Part shown: in pieces, positions 9,000 through 17,902 of the stretch
Numbering within the stretch: position 1 is the first letter of the stretch
Layout of the letters: each line of letters begins with the position of its first letter
Assembly (NCBI RefSeq): GCF_900143085.1
Contig: NZ_FRCZ01000006.1
Location: 77,526 to 141,525 of the forward strand
DNA from: Gracilibacillus kekensis
Lineage (GTDB): Bacteria; Bacillota; Bacilli; Bacillales; Amphibacillaceae
DNA length: 64,000 nucleotides
Reading direction: 5' to 3'
Notes under the pieces: generated by a model
What the model saw: only the letters and a program-made list of their open reading frames with translations
Told to the model about the DNA's origin: nothing
Databases searched by the model: none
Position numbers and translations under genes: made by a program

Positions 9000-10361
9000 T
9001 TGAAAAAGAAATTATTACTTTTACTTATGCTACTAGTTACAAGTATTCTTATTATTGCGTGTAACGGTGATGAAGATACTGTAGGTGAAGATTCAGAAGG
9101 TACAGATAACGGTTCAGGTGAAGAATCAAATGATGAAGGTTCAGCTAGTGAAGAAGAAGTTGAAATCAGGTTTGCATGGTGGGGTAATACAGAACGTGAT
9201 AAAAAATATAATGAAATTCTCGATCTTTACGAAGAACAGAATCCTAATGTAACGATTATTCGTGAGCCTTCTACTTGGAATGATTATTGGCCTAAGTTGT
9301 CAACTCAAGTCGCAGGTGGAAATGCGCCAGATATATTCGGTTTACACTTACTTTTATATGGAAACGAATATTTTACGAAAGATGTTATTGAGCCTTTAGA
9401 TTCTTATGTTGACCAAGGCTTAGTTAGTTTAGAAGGATGGGATCAATCCGTATTAGATGCAGGTACTTATAACGGTGATTTATTAGCACTAGCTAAAGGG
9501 GTTACCATACAAGCATTAATTACAAACAAATCAAAAATTGAAGGGCTAGGACTAGACGCTCCTCCTGCCGAAATTAGCTACGAAGATTTTAAAGATTACG
9601 CAGCAACTGCTGCTGAAGCATTACCAGATGGCGAATATGTAACAGTTGATCCAACCTTAATTGGGGAACATGGAATAGAGATGTGGGTTAGACAACAAGG
9701 AGGATCATTACTAACTCCTGATGGGTCAGCATTAGGCTTTGAAAAAGAGCATTTAACAGAATATTGGCAATATTGGGCGGAAATGAGAGAAATGGGTGCG
9801 GTACCACCAGCAAATATTAGTGCTGAGCAGGCAGGAGTACCAGAAGAAAGTACACTTTTTGCTCAAGGAAAACAACTTTTTCAAGATCGTCCAACCAACC
9901 AAGCAAAAATGTTTGCTGATTTATTAGGTGATGCAGAACTAGCCATTACTCGTTATCCAGTGATGGAAGATGGTGAATTCCGTGGTGGGGAACAATTGCA
10001 AGTGCCGGCTATCGTCATGAGTCAAAACTCTGATGTTAAAGAAGAAGCGGCAAAATTATTAAGCTTCTTTGTAAACGATTTAGAAGCAACAAAAATCTAT
10101 AGTGCAGAAAATGGTCTGCCAGGGACTGAACCAGTTAGAGAGAACTTAGAAGGTTCCTTACATCCAATGGATCAAAAAGCAGTGGAACATATGAATCTAG
10201 TAACAGAAGACATTCCAAAAACGACCATTCGTCCAGAAGGGGCAGTACAGATTACAGAATTATACCAAAGTTACTCAGAACAAGTAGCTTTTGAACAAAT
10301 GACAATTGATGAAGCGGTAGATGCATTTTTTGAAGAAGCAGCTACTATTTTAGGTCAGTAA
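9000..10361 (+). CDS. Sugar ABC importer, solute-binding lipoprotein (first system)
   Basis: Extracellular binding protein of a CUT1-type carbohydrate importer, 453 residues. A signal peptide ends in the lipobox ILIIAC, so it is lipid-anchored at the next residue; an acidic, glycine/serine-rich linker (about residues 22-52) follows. The mature domain starts at VEIRFAWWGNTERDKKY, typical of family 1 binding proteins. Start is TTG at 9000, with GGGAGAGG just upstream. A stem-loop separates it from the permease genes. The sugar cannot be read from sequence; the downstream catabolic genes suggest an oligosaccharide yielding an aldonic or uronic acid. Confidence 0.88.
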   Translation: MKKKLLLLLMLLVTSILIIACNGDEDTVGEDSEGTDNGSGEESNDEGSASEEEVEIRFAWWGNTERDKKYNEILDLYEEQNPNVTIIREPSTWNDYWPKLSTQVAGGNAPDIFGLHLLLYGNEYFTKDVIEPLDSYVDQGLVSLEGWDQSVLDAGTYNGDLLALAKGVTIQALITNKSKIEGLGLDAPPAEISYEDFKDYAATAAEALPDGEYVTVDPTLIGEHGIEMWVRQQGGSLLTPDGSALGFEKEHLTEYWQYWAEMREMGAVPPANISAEQAGVPEESTLFAQGKQLFQDRPTNQAKMFADLLGDAELAITRYPVMEDGEFRGGEQLQVPAIVMSQNSDVKEEAAKLLSFFVNDLEATKIYSAENGLPGTEPVRENLEGSLHPMDQKAVEHMNLVTEDIPKTTIRPEGAVQITELYQSYSEQVAFEQMTIDEAVDAFFEEAATILGQ

Positions 10362-10369
10362 TTTATTAA

Positions 10370-10406
10370 GAGTGGACAGAATGCCATTTTGGTTATCTGT
10401 TCACTC
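10370..10406 (+). other. Stem-loop between binding protein and permease genes
   Basis: GAGTGGACAGA (10370-10380) pairs with TCTGTTCACTC (10396-10406) with one wobble and no T tract. Such loops often protect the upstream message so that binding protein is made in excess over permease. Confidence 0.6.
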
Positions 10407-10432
10407 ATACATAAAATGGGGAGGTGAATGCT

Positions 10433-11320
10433 ATGATTAGTAGATTTTGGCATAAGAATAAAATTCCATTATTATTTCTATCGCCTTGGTTAATAGGTGT
10501 TACTATTCTAGCCTTTATACCGATGATCGCTTCACTATATTTAGCATTTACGAATTACAATATGTTACAAGCTCCTACTTGGGTGGGCTTAGAGAATTTT
10601 AATACCATGTTAAATAGTGATAGTAGGTTCTTTCAGTCCTTAAAGGTAACATTTATTTATGTGTTTCTTGGAGTTCCGTTACAACTAATTGTAGCCTTTA
10701 GTTTAGCAACTGTGTTAAACAGAGGAGTTAAAGGGCTCTCGTTCTTTCGTGCTATCTATTATGTCCCATCTATATTAGGACCTAGTGTTGCAATAGCAGT
10801 GTTATGGAGACAATTATTTGGAATGGAAGGTATATTTAACGATTTTGTTTCTATCTTTGGGTTAGAGCCACAAAGCTGGATTTCAGACCCCTCTACATCA
10901 CTTTATACATTAATTGTTTTGCTTGTCTGGCAATTTGGTTCTCCGATGGTTATCTTTTTAGCAGGCTTAAAACAGATTCCATCAGACTTATATGAAGCAG
11001 CTGCTATAGACGGTGCAGGTCCAGCCTATATGTTATTTAAAATCACGTTACCATTGATTACTCCAATTATATTCTTTAACTTAGTTATGCAAATCATTGG
11101 AGCATTTCAAGCATTCACTCCTGCTTATATCATTGGTGGAGGAACAGGTGGTACGCTAGATTCAACATTATTCTACACACTATACCTATATATAAAGGCG
11201 TTTACGCAATTTGAAATGGGTTATGCTTCGGCTATGGCTTGGTTCCTATTAGTGATCATCGCGACATTTACTGGATTGTTATTCTTAACAGCAAGAAAAT
11301 GGGTACATTATCAAGATTAA
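10433..11320 (+). CDS. Sugar ABC importer permease 1 (first system)
   Basis: Inner-membrane subunit of the MalF/LacF type with about six membrane helices. The EAA loop that docks the ATPase is visible as LYEAAAIDGAGPAYMLFKITLPLI in pieces (EAAAIDGAG then ITLPL). The ATG at 10433 has GGGGAGG 8 bases upstream; an earlier GTG at 10424 overlaps that RBS and is rejected. Length is 295 residues, normal. It is followed closely by the second permease. No ATPase gene is present, so a shared MsmX-type ATPase encoded elsewhere must energise it. Confidence 0.88.
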   Translation: MISRFWHKNKIPLLFLSPWLIGVTILAFIPMIASLYLAFTNYNMLQAPTWVGLENFNTMLNSDSRFFQSLKVTFIYVFLGVPLQLIVAFSLATVLNRGVKGLSFFRAIYYVPSILGPSVAIAVLWRQLFGMEGIFNDFVSIFGLEPQSWISDPSTSLYTLIVLLVWQFGSPMVIFLAGLKQIPSDLYEAAAIDGAGPAYMLFKITLPLITPIIFFNLVMQIIGAFQAFTPAYIIGGGTGGTLDSTLFYTLYLYIKAFTQFEMGYASAMAWFLLVIIATFTGLLFLTARKWVHYQD

Positions 11321-11332
11321 GGAGGTGTCATC

Positions 11333-12229
11333 TTGTCAAATACAATTAATCAGTCGAACGTTACTTCCTCTTCAAAGCCAACAAGTAACTATTCCACCAA
11401 AAAGAAAATATTTGAAAGCGTAAAGTTTATCCTACTCCTCTTAGGAGCAATTGTGATGCTTTATCCGGTAATGTGGATGCTTAGTAGCTCATTTAAAACG
11501 GTGGATAAGATATTTACGGAAGTAGGTTTATGGCCGTCAGAGATTACTTTTAATAATTATCTTCAGGGTTGGGAAGGGATATCCGGATTTACGTTCTCTA
11601 CATTTTATCTAAATTCATTTATCGTAGTAGGTTTAAGTATTCTAGGGAATATAATAGCCTGTTCCATGGCTGCTTATGCCTTTGCCAGACTTGATTTTAC
11701 TTTTAAAAAGATATTATTTGCGGTTATGTTAGCATCGATGATGGTTCCTATTCATGTGTTACTAATACCACAATATATTTTATTTAATAATTTGAATTGG
11801 ATTAATACCTATTTACCATTGGTTGTACCAAAATTCCTAGCAACAGATGCATTTTTCATATTCTTAATGGTTCAATTTATAAGAGGTATTCCAAGAGAGT
11901 TAGATAATGCGGCGAGGGTTGACGGATGTGGACCTGTTCAAATCTTTACAAGAATTATTTTTCCATTAATGACACCAGCTCTTGTAACGACAGCTATTTT
12001 TACATTTATCTGGACATGGAATGACTTCTTCTCCCAATTTATTTATTTAAGTAATCCTGAGAAATGGACGGTAACATTAGCATTAAGAGGTTTCTTAGAT
12101 ACGATGGGCGAGTCGATGTGGGGAGATATGTTCGCAATGTCGATACTGTCGTTAATTCCTATTTTTGTCTTCTTTATAGCATTCCAAAAACTACTTATTG
12201 AAGGTATATCAACAACTGGAATTAAATAA
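11333..12229 (+). CDS. Sugar ABC importer permease 2 (first system)
   Basis: MalG-type inner-membrane partner of the previous permease. About six membrane segments follow a polar N-terminal tail of roughly 28 residues. The EAA-loop equivalent reads ELDNAARVDGCGPVQIF, followed by RIIFPLMTPAL. The TTG at 11333 sits 6 bases after GGAGGTG; 298 residues. It is in one operon with the binding protein, and the SDR gene begins 37 bases downstream, so transport and catabolism are probably co-transcribed. Confidence 0.88.
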   Translation: MSNTINQSNVTSSSKPTSNYSTKKKIFESVKFILLLLGAIVMLYPVMWMLSSSFKTVDKIFTEVGLWPSEITFNNYLQGWEGISGFTFSTFYLNSFIVVGLSILGNIIACSMAAYAFARLDFTFKKILFAVMLASMMVPIHVLLIPQYILFNNLNWINTYLPLVVPKFLATDAFFIFLMVQFIRGIPRELDNAARVDGCGPVQIFTRIIFPLMTPALVTTAIFTFIWTWNDFFSQFIYLSNPEKWTVTLALRGFLDTMGESMWGDMFAMSILSLIPIFVFFIAFQKLLIEGISTTGIK

Positions 12230-12266
12230 AAAACAGATATTCATTTTTAATGAGGGGGTGTAGTGA

Positions 12267-13010
12267 ATGGAACTACAAGGAAAAACGGTATTAGTGACGG
12301 GTGCAGCGACTGGTATCGGAAGAGCAATAGCTCTAAAACTAGCAAGGAAAGGAACAAATATAGCAGTTAATTATACTAAATCTATTAATGAAGCTGAACA
12401 AACTTTAGAGGAAATTAAAGCTTTAGGTGTCCAAGGAATGCTAGTTCAAGCTGACGTATCTGATAATAAACAGGTTACTAAAATGTGTAATCATGTTCTT
12501 AATAAATTAGGAGCTATTGATATTTTAGTAAATAACGCAGGGACAACTAATTACGTTGCTTTAGAGGATTTAGATGGTATGAAAGATGAGTATTGGGATA
12601 ATGCGTTTAACGTAAATGTAAAAGGTATGTTCTACACAAGCAGAGCATGTCAGGAAGAACTAAGAAAAAATAAAGGATGTATTGTGAATGTAACATCGAT
12701 TGCAGGTTTTAATGGCTCTGGCAGTTCGATGGCATATGCTGCTTCAAAAGCGGCAGGAATTAGTGTAACAAAGTCATTGGCTAGAGCATTAGCTCCTGAT
12801 GTTAGAGTTAATTCTGTGGCACCTGGAATCGTATTAACTAGATGGGTGAATGGTCAGGAAGAGCATATTGATAAACATAGTAGCGGCACTCTACTAGAAA
12901 GAGTAGCCAAGCCAGAAGACGTGGCAGATATGGTTTATGGAATAATTGCCGGTGGAGATTTTGTGACCGGGCAGACAATTGTGGTTGATGGTGGTTTCAC
13001 CATTCATTAA
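12267..13010 (+). CDS. Short-chain dehydrogenase/reductase, sugar or sugar-acid type
   Basis: A classical SDR of 247 residues. The cofactor motif TGAATGIG is near residues 11-18, NNAG follows, and the catalytic YAASK has Tyr157 and Lys161 with a preceding catalytic Ser in the SIAGF segment. The C-terminal FVTGQTIVVDGG is standard. It would oxidise a hydroxyl of a sugar or sugar acid with NAD(P). Xylose dehydrogenases of the Caulobacter XylB type are SDRs of this size, so it could supply xylonate to the Weimberg genes. However, its operon partners (PPC protein, RraA-type aldolase) point to a different acid. Substrate not assignable. Confidence 0.82.
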   Translation: MELQGKTVLVTGAATGIGRAIALKLARKGTNIAVNYTKSINEAEQTLEEIKALGVQGMLVQADVSDNKQVTKMCNHVLNKLGAIDILVNNAGTTNYVALEDLDGMKDEYWDNAFNVNVKGMFYTSRACQEELRKNKGCIVNVTSIAGFNGSGSSMAYAASKAAGISVTKSLARALAPDVRVNSVAPGIVLTRWVNGQEEHIDKHSSGTLLERVAKPEDVADMVYGIIAGGDFVTGQTIVVDGGFTIH

Positions 13011-13042
13011 TAGATTTTACTAAACATAAGGAGGTATTTTAC

Positions 13043-13483
13043 ATGTCAAAAGGTATTTTTTTTGGTAAGGGATTTGGTAGAGCGATCGTTATTAATTTAA
13101 CGAAAGGTGATAAGTTGTTAGAGAGTATTAGGGACCGATTGAAAGAAGAAGGGATAAAGGATGCTGTCGTATTTGGTGCGGTTGGATCCATGCAAAAATT
13201 AGTCTATCATCTTCCAACAAGTATGGGGCCAACCTCTGAAGATAAGTTTCTTACAATTGAAGGGGATGGACCAGTGGAATTAGGTTCTTTATCTGGAAAT
13301 ATCATCGATGGGGAGCCACACTTGCATATTGTAGCACAGGATAAAAAAGGAAATTATATTGGACATTTAGAAGAAGGAACAGAAGTATTGTTTTTAGCTG
13401 AAATCATTTTAGCAGAAATTGAAAGTTTGAATATCCATCGAGTTCAAAATGAACACGGTGTAGCATATTTATCCGAAAAATAA
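13043..13483 (+). CDS. PPC (DUF296) domain protein
   Basis: A 146-residue single-domain protein of the 'plants and prokaryotes conserved' family. The conserved region has DAVVFGAVGS, then the histidine pair in PHLHIV, and GHLEEGTEV with a third His. Such His residues bind a metal in bacterial and archaeal members, which form trimers. The bacterial function is not known; related folds include acetolactate-decarboxylase-like proteins, so an enzymatic role is as plausible as DNA binding. It is flanked closely by an SDR and an RraA-type protein, suggesting a step (decarboxylation, isomerisation or lactone handling) in the same pathway. That role is inference. Confidence 0.75.
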   Translation: MSKGIFFGKGFGRAIVINLTKGDKLLESIRDRLKEEGIKDAVVFGAVGSMQKLVYHLPTSMGPTSEDKFLTIEGDGPVELGSLSGNIIDGEPHLHIVAQDKKGNYIGHLEEGTEVLFLAEIILAEIESLNIHRVQNEHGVAYLSEK

Positions 13484-13519
13484 TCGGATGGAAAATAAAA
13501 AATACTGGAGGAATTATTC

Positions 13520-14227
13520 ATGGCAAAATCAAGAGAAGAAATTTTAGCGGAAATAAAAAAGTGTAGAGCAGCAGATTTATCAGATGGTATGGATGCATTA
13601 GGTTTAGTAAATAAAGGGTCTATGTCAACAGAAATGAGACCAATTAGACCAGGCATTTCTTTTGCTGGATACGCTTGGACAGTAAGACTTGTTCCAGATA
13701 CAAGGACGCATAAACCTTGTGAAACAGTGGAAGAGTACATTCAACAAAAAAATGACTTTTGTTCAGATGCCTATTCCTTTATGAAGGAATTAAAAGCACA
13801 AGACGTAACCGATCATGTACTTGTGATTGATATGGATGGATATCCTGGTGGTGTGTTAGGTTCAGAAAATATGATGAATTTTCATATCATGGGTATGGCA
13901 GGAGCAATTGTAGATGGAGGTTGTAGAGATTCTTATGAGTGTAACCTTCAAAAAGTAAATGCCTTCTCTACTAAACGTACTTTCCATCATGTTACCGGTA
14001 GAATGAAAGGTGATGGTGTAAATGTTCCAGTTAGTTGTGCAGGTGTAACGGTAGAGCCTGGTGACTATGTAGTAGCAGATGACGATGGAGTCCTGGTTAT
14101 CCCTCAGGAAAGAGCAGAAGAAGTGGTCAAGTTTGCTCAAGCTATCCTAAAAGACGACCAAGAAGCAAGGAAGAGTCATTATGAATCATTAGGATATCAG
14201 CCGGATGAAACTCTAAAAAGAATTTAG
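13520..14227 (+). CDS. RraA-like aldolase/decarboxylase
   Basis: A 235-residue member of the RraA/HMG-aldolase family. The metal- and substrate-binding signature is present as AIVDGGCRDSYE, and the C-terminal PGDYVVADDDGVLVIP is typical. Family members cleave 4-hydroxy-4-methyl-2-oxoglutarate-type acids to pyruvate, or decarboxylate oxaloacetate; only the proteobacterial RraA proper inhibits RNase E. In a catabolic operon an aldolase role is more likely. It could split the keto-deoxy acid made by the UxaA-type dehydratase downstream. RBS GGAGG lies before the ATG. A hairpin follows at 14260. Confidence 0.78.
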   Translation: MAKSREEILAEIKKCRAADLSDGMDALGLVNKGSMSTEMRPIRPGISFAGYAWTVRLVPDTRTHKPCETVEEYIQQKNDFCSDAYSFMKELKAQDVTDHVLVIDMDGYPGGVLGSENMMNFHIMGMAGAIVDGGCRDSYECNLQKVNAFSTKRTFHHVTGRMKGDGVNVPVSCAGVTVEPGDYVVADDDGVLVIPQERAEEVVKFAQAILKDDQEARKSHYESLGYQPDETLKRI

Positions 14228-14259
14228 TTCTTGATTCCCCCTTTTCTTAACCATATTAA

Positions 14260-14292
14260 GTAGAGTTGCTTTTTCTAAAGCGGCTCTACTTT
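14260..14292 (+). terminator. Terminator after RraA-like gene
   Basis: GTAGAGTTGCTTT (14260-14272) pairs with AAAGCGGCTCTAC (14277-14289) through G-T wobbles, followed by TTT. Confidence 0.6.
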
Positions 14293-14338
14293 ACCAATAA
14301 ACTCTATCTTTTCTAGTTATCTTAACTCTTGTGAATAA

Positions 14339-14382
14339 TTGACTTTCAATGGACATAGCACATATAATACCTGTATATATAC
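14339..14382 (+). promoter_or_regulatory. Promoter and palindrome of FadR-type regulator
   Basis: TTGACT (14339-14344) and TATAAT (14363-14368) with 18-base spacing. The perfect palindrome GTATATATAC (14373-14382) falls on the expected start point and may be an autoregulatory operator. Confidence 0.55.
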
Positions 14383-14421
14383 TAAAGTAATTAGAACATG
14401 CAAAGAAAGTAGGGGAAGTCG

Positions 14422-15147
14422 ATGGAAAAAGGTCAATTTGAATTTAAACCAATTCAAAAAAACCCTCTAGTTGTTGAGTTAACTAGAAGATTATTAGATT
14501 ATATTTTTTCTGGAAGCATTCAACCAGGGGATCGTTTGCCGGCAGAAAGGCAGCTACAAGAAGCATTGGGAGTAGGTAGGTCAGCAATTAGAGAGGCCAT
14601 TAAAGTCCTTACTGTTTTAGGGATACTAGAGGTGAAACAAGGAGATGGCACATATTTAAAAACAGCGGATTCGGGGTTGCTGCTCGAATCGATTGAATGG
14701 GGATTGCTCTTAGGTGAGAACAGGGTGCATGATATTATAGAAGTAAGAAAGGAAATTGAGGCGCCAATTGCCAGATTAGCGGCAGAGCGATGCACTGACA
14801 CGGAGCTAAAAGAACTTCGATTAATCTTAGATAAATTAAAGGTTTCAACAATAGATGACTTTGTTGAGTTAGATATTGCCTTCCATATAAAAATCGCCCA
14901 AATGTCAAAAAACACAGTCTTTATCGGAATATTATCTAGTATTCAATCATTATTAAGAACGTGGATTAAATTAGTAATTGAAGAAGTTGGGGAAACGCAA
15001 TTCTCTTATAATGACCATTATAATATATATCAAGCATTATCAAATAAGGATCCACAGGCATCTGTTGAAGCAATGGAGCTACATTTAGACGATGCAACAG
15101 GTAGAATATTAAATATTATAAAAGCAAAAAATGAAATAGATGCATAA
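14422..15147 (+). CDS. GntR-family regulator, FadR subfamily
   Basis: A 241-residue regulator. The N-terminal winged helix (about residues 10-80) has GDRLPAERQLQEALGVGRSA and VLGILEVKQGDGTYL. The C-terminal all-helical FCD effector domain follows (about 90-230), with the pattern EVRKEIEAPIARLAA, DIAFHIKIAQMS and H in AMELHLDD that makes its metal/ligand site. FadR-type GntR proteins in sugar-acid loci usually repress until a keto-deoxy or aldonic acid binds. It lies between the importer operon and the dehydrogenase/dehydratase genes and is the natural regulator of both. Confidence 0.87.
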   Translation: MEKGQFEFKPIQKNPLVVELTRRLLDYIFSGSIQPGDRLPAERQLQEALGVGRSAIREAIKVLTVLGILEVKQGDGTYLKTADSGLLLESIEWGLLLGENRVHDIIEVRKEIEAPIARLAAERCTDTELKELRLILDKLKVSTIDDFVELDIAFHIKIAQMSKNTVFIGILSSIQSLLRTWIKLVIEEVGETQFSYNDHYNIYQALSNKDPQASVEAMELHLDDATGRILNIIKAKNEIDA

Positions 15148-15158
15148 ATAGTGACTGT

Positions 15159-15199
15159 AAAACTTGGTACGAAACAAGCGATAACCGAGTTTTATTTTT
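15159..15199 (+). terminator. Terminator after FadR-type gene
   Basis: AAAACTTGGT (15159-15168) pairs with ACCGAGTTTT (15184-15193), followed by ATTTTTG. Confidence 0.7.
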
Positions 15200-15240
15200 G
15201 TTACTAGTGGTCAACCAATTCACCAAAAGGATGGGATGTT

Positions 15241-16407
15241 ATGGACTTTAAATACTTTTTACCAACTACGGTTGACGTTGGATTAGGACTATCAAATTCA
15301 GTTGGGGAAATGTATCGAAAAGAGCAAGTGGATAAAGTGTTTATCATAACGGATAGAGGAATCAGAAAGGCGGGAATACTCGAGGGAATTTTAAATTCAT
15401 TAGAAGAAAATGTTATTTCCGTCGATATATACGATGAAGTAATTCCCAATCCCAACGCCGAAAGTATAATGAATGGAGTTGAAAAATTAAAATCTTCAGG
15501 AGCAACGCAAGTTTTAGCTGTCGGTGGTGGTAGTAGTATCGATACCGCTAAAGGTGTAGCAATTATGATGCAAAACGAAGGGAATATCTTAGATTATGAA
15601 GGTGTAGGATTAATTAAACATCCTGGAGTGGATTTAACAGTAATCCCAACTACTGCGGGAACGGGAAGTGAAGTAACTGCTTCTACTATCGTAACAGATG
15701 CGAAAACCCAGTTTAAAGCAGCGGTAATCAGCCCTTATCTATTCCCCAAAAAAACCATTCTAGATGCCGAGTTAATCGTTGGACTACCTCAAGAAATTAC
15801 AGCGGCAACTGGAATGGACGCATTAACACATGCGATAGAATCGTATACTTCTAAAACCGCTAATCCTATTAGTCAAGCATTAGCGATTCAAGCAATAAAA
15901 ATGATAAGTGCTCATATCAAAAATACTTACTTCGTTGGGAATAATCTTGAAAGTAGAGAGAATATGCTGATAGCTTCTTTATTAGCGGGTGCTGCTTTCT
16001 CACAGTCTAGATTAGGTAATGTGCATGCTATATCTCATACCTTCGGTGGTGTATTCGATATCCCCCACGGTATTGCAAACGCTACTTTATTACCATTTGT
16101 GATGGAATTTAACCTTCCAGCTTGTCCAGAAAAGATGGCAGATATTGCGGAAGCGATGGGGGAAGATACTATAGGGCTGTCTTCATATGATGCTGGTAAA
16201 AAGGCAATTGAAGCTGTCATTAAGTTAAATCAATCCTTGCAAATTCCAAATAATATTAAGGATATTGGAGTTAATCTAGATTATCTCTCCAAACTAGTGG
16301 AAGATTCGATGCGAAGCGGCAATGTTCTAATCAATCCAAGATTAACAAAAGCAAATGATATTGAACAAATTATTAAAAACGCTTACAATGGAGAGTTGCA
16401 TGTTTAG
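15241..16407 (+). CDS. Iron-containing alcohol dehydrogenase
   Basis: A 388-residue group III alcohol dehydrogenase. GGGSSIDTAKG binds the nucleotide. The metal ligands are visible as Asp193 and His197 in GMDALTHAIESY, His262 in VHAISHTFGG and His276 in IPHGIANA, matching the FucO/lactaldehyde reductase pattern. It probably reduces an aldehyde released by aldol cleavage (glycolaldehyde or lactaldehyde type) or oxidises a hydroxy acid. It leads the dehydratase genes with a short gap, so it belongs to the same unit. The substrate is inferred from context only. Confidence 0.85.
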   Translation: MDFKYFLPTTVDVGLGLSNSVGEMYRKEQVDKVFIITDRGIRKAGILEGILNSLEENVISVDIYDEVIPNPNAESIMNGVEKLKSSGATQVLAVGGGSSIDTAKGVAIMMQNEGNILDYEGVGLIKHPGVDLTVIPTTAGTGSEVTASTIVTDAKTQFKAAVISPYLFPKKTILDAELIVGLPQEITAATGMDALTHAIESYTSKTANPISQALAIQAIKMISAHIKNTYFVGNNLESRENMLIASLLAGAAFSQSRLGNVHAISHTFGGVFDIPHGIANATLLPFVMEFNLPACPEKMADIAEAMGEDTIGLSSYDAGKKAIEAVIKLNQSLQIPNNIKDIGVNLDYLSKLVEDSMRSGNVLINPRLTKANDIEQIIKNAYNGELHV

Positions 16408-16433
16408 GATGACTCTTGAAAAGAGGGATGATG

Positions 16434-16745
16434 ATGCCGAATAGTAAATATAATGCTCTAATTATGCATTTGAATGACAATGTAGCAACAGCAGTAGATG
16501 ATCTTGCCGCAGGTGCAGATGCAAAGGTTAAAATTGAAAATAAAAACCAAACTATCGAGTTAATAAATGATATTCGTTTTGGTCATAAATTTGCACTTTC
16601 AGATATTAATAAGGGTGAGGAAATTAAAAAATATGGTGAGTCTATTGGTGTTGCCATTACTGATATTAAACAAGGTGAGCATGTGCATGTCCATAATATT
16701 GATAGTATTCGTGGGAAGGGAGCAGTGACAAAAAATGAATTTTAG
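16434..16745 (+). CDS. UxaA-type dehydratase, small SAF-domain subunit
   Basis: A 103-residue stand-alone copy of the N-terminal SAF domain of altronate/galactarate dehydratases, equivalent to the small subunit of split enzymes such as SuyA. Motifs: HLNDNVATAVDDL, RFGHKFAL, GEEIKKYGESIGVA and EHVHVHN. The ATG at 16434 follows AAGAGGG at a suitable distance; an in-frame TTG at 16416 is less likely. Its end overlaps the next gene by 11 bases, so the two are translationally coupled and should form one enzyme. Confidence 0.87.
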   Translation: MPNSKYNALIMHLNDNVATAVDDLAAGADAKVKIENKNQTIELINDIRFGHKFALSDINKGEEIKKYGESIGVAITDIKQGEHVHVHNIDSIRGKGAVTKNEF

Positions 16746-17886
16746 AGGATTTTTAAGAAATGATAACCGTGCCGGAATTAGAAATCATCTATTAATTTTC
16801 CCTACATGCATGTCTGCATCTTCTACAGCTAAGTTAATTGCAGGACAACTACCAGGGGCAGTTAGCTTTGATAATCAAGTGGAAAACCAATTATCTAAAG
16901 AGGATGTTGAGCAGGTAGAAAGAACACTGCTAGGTTTTGCAACTCACCCAAATGTTGGAGCGATCGTTATGGTGGGTTTTGGAAAGGAAACAATTTCAGC
17001 CGACTCATTAGCCGAACAAGTACGTATGAGCGGAAAGCCTGTCGCATCTTTAAATATGATGGAATGTGGTGGGATCAAATCAGTTGTTGCTAAAGGAGTA
17101 CAGATAGGTAAGCAATTTGAAGAAGAACTATCTTTAATACAAAGAGTCGATATACATGTCAATGAATTAGCAATTGGTATAGAGTGTGGCGGCTCAGATA
17201 CAACTTCAGGTCTTGCTGCGAACCCTGCAGCTGGATTTGCCTCAGATTTGCTTATAGAAGATGGAGGTACCACCTTCTTGTCAGAAACTCCTGAGTTAAT
17301 AGGAGCTGAGCACGTGTTAGCTAATAATGCCGTCAACGAAGAAATTGGTCGTCAAATTATTGCAACCGTTAACAAGTATGAGGAAAACCTGAAAAAATCA
17401 GGAATGGATTTTAGAGGTGCGCAACCGAGTCCGGGTAACATTCAAGGTGGATTATCTACTATTGAAGAAAAATCATTAGGGGCAATCTATAAATCTGGTA
17501 CAGCACCGATCAAAGGTGTCTTACAATATGGTGAACGTTTTAAGGTAAAAGGTCATTATTTAATGAACTCTCCTGGATATGATATCGAATCAATTACAGG
17601 AATGATTGCAGGAGGAGCACAAATTATTATATTTACAACAGGAAGAGGGACTCCAGTTGGTTCTCCCATCGCTCCTGTAGTGAAAGTATGTGGCAATCCC
17701 AAGATGGCGGACATTATGAAGGACAATATCGACATAAATGCAGGAAAAATAATTACTGGTGAAAAATCTATAGAAGGTGTTGGCAGAGAATTATACGATT
17801 ATATTTTAAAAGTAGCTAGTGGTGAAAAAACGAAAGCTGAGATATTTGGCTTTCAAGAATTTGCGATCAACCGAGTGATTTCATAG
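16735..17886 (+). CDS. UxaA-type dehydratase, large subunit, first paralogue
   Basis: A 383-residue UxaA C-terminal domain protein. It begins with the family start GFLRNDNRAGIRNHLL and keeps ECGGSDTTSG (150-159), NPAAGFASDLL, GGTTFLSETPE, PSPGN with LSTIEEKSLGA, and FTTGRGTPVG. It lacks the first conserved cysteine motif: where relatives have HGxGCG it reads DNQVENQL (46-53), and where they have GLGCE it reads GFGKE (81-85). The next gene shows the reverse pattern. Members of this family dehydrate altronate or galactarate, or eliminate sulfite from sulfolactate; the substrate here is unknown. Confidence 0.82.
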   Translation: MNFRGFLRNDNRAGIRNHLLIFPTCMSASSTAKLIAGQLPGAVSFDNQVENQLSKEDVEQVERTLLGFATHPNVGAIVMVGFGKETISADSLAEQVRMSGKPVASLNMMECGGIKSVVAKGVQIGKQFEEELSLIQRVDIHVNELAIGIECGGSDTTSGLAANPAAGFASDLLIEDGGTTFLSETPELIGAEHVLANNAVNEEIGRQIIATVNKYEENLKKSGMDFRGAQPSPGNIQGGLSTIEEKSLGAIYKSGTAPIKGVLQYGERFKVKGHYLMNSPGYDIESITGMIAGGAQIIIFTTGRGTPVGSPIAPVVKVCGNPKMADIMKDNIDINAGKIITGEKSIEGVGRELYDYILKVASGEKTKAEIFGFQEFAINRVIS

Positions 17887-17902
17887 AAGGAGGTGAAGTG
17901 CT

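Noticed and set aside
13520-14227. RNase E inhibitor RraA
   Set aside because: Family membership is clear but the operon is catabolic and RNase E regulation is a proteobacterial role; an aldolase or decarboxylase is more likely.
15208-15217. TGGT-CA-ACCA as FadR-type operator before the Fe-ADH gene
   Set aside because: The arms resemble the GntR/FadR consensus but the spacer is one base short, and no second matching site was found.
16434-17886. Sulfolactate sulfo-lyase SuyAB
   Set aside because: The split small/large layout fits, but the large subunit lacks the first cysteine motif, a second paralogue is present, and no sulfonate genes are nearby.
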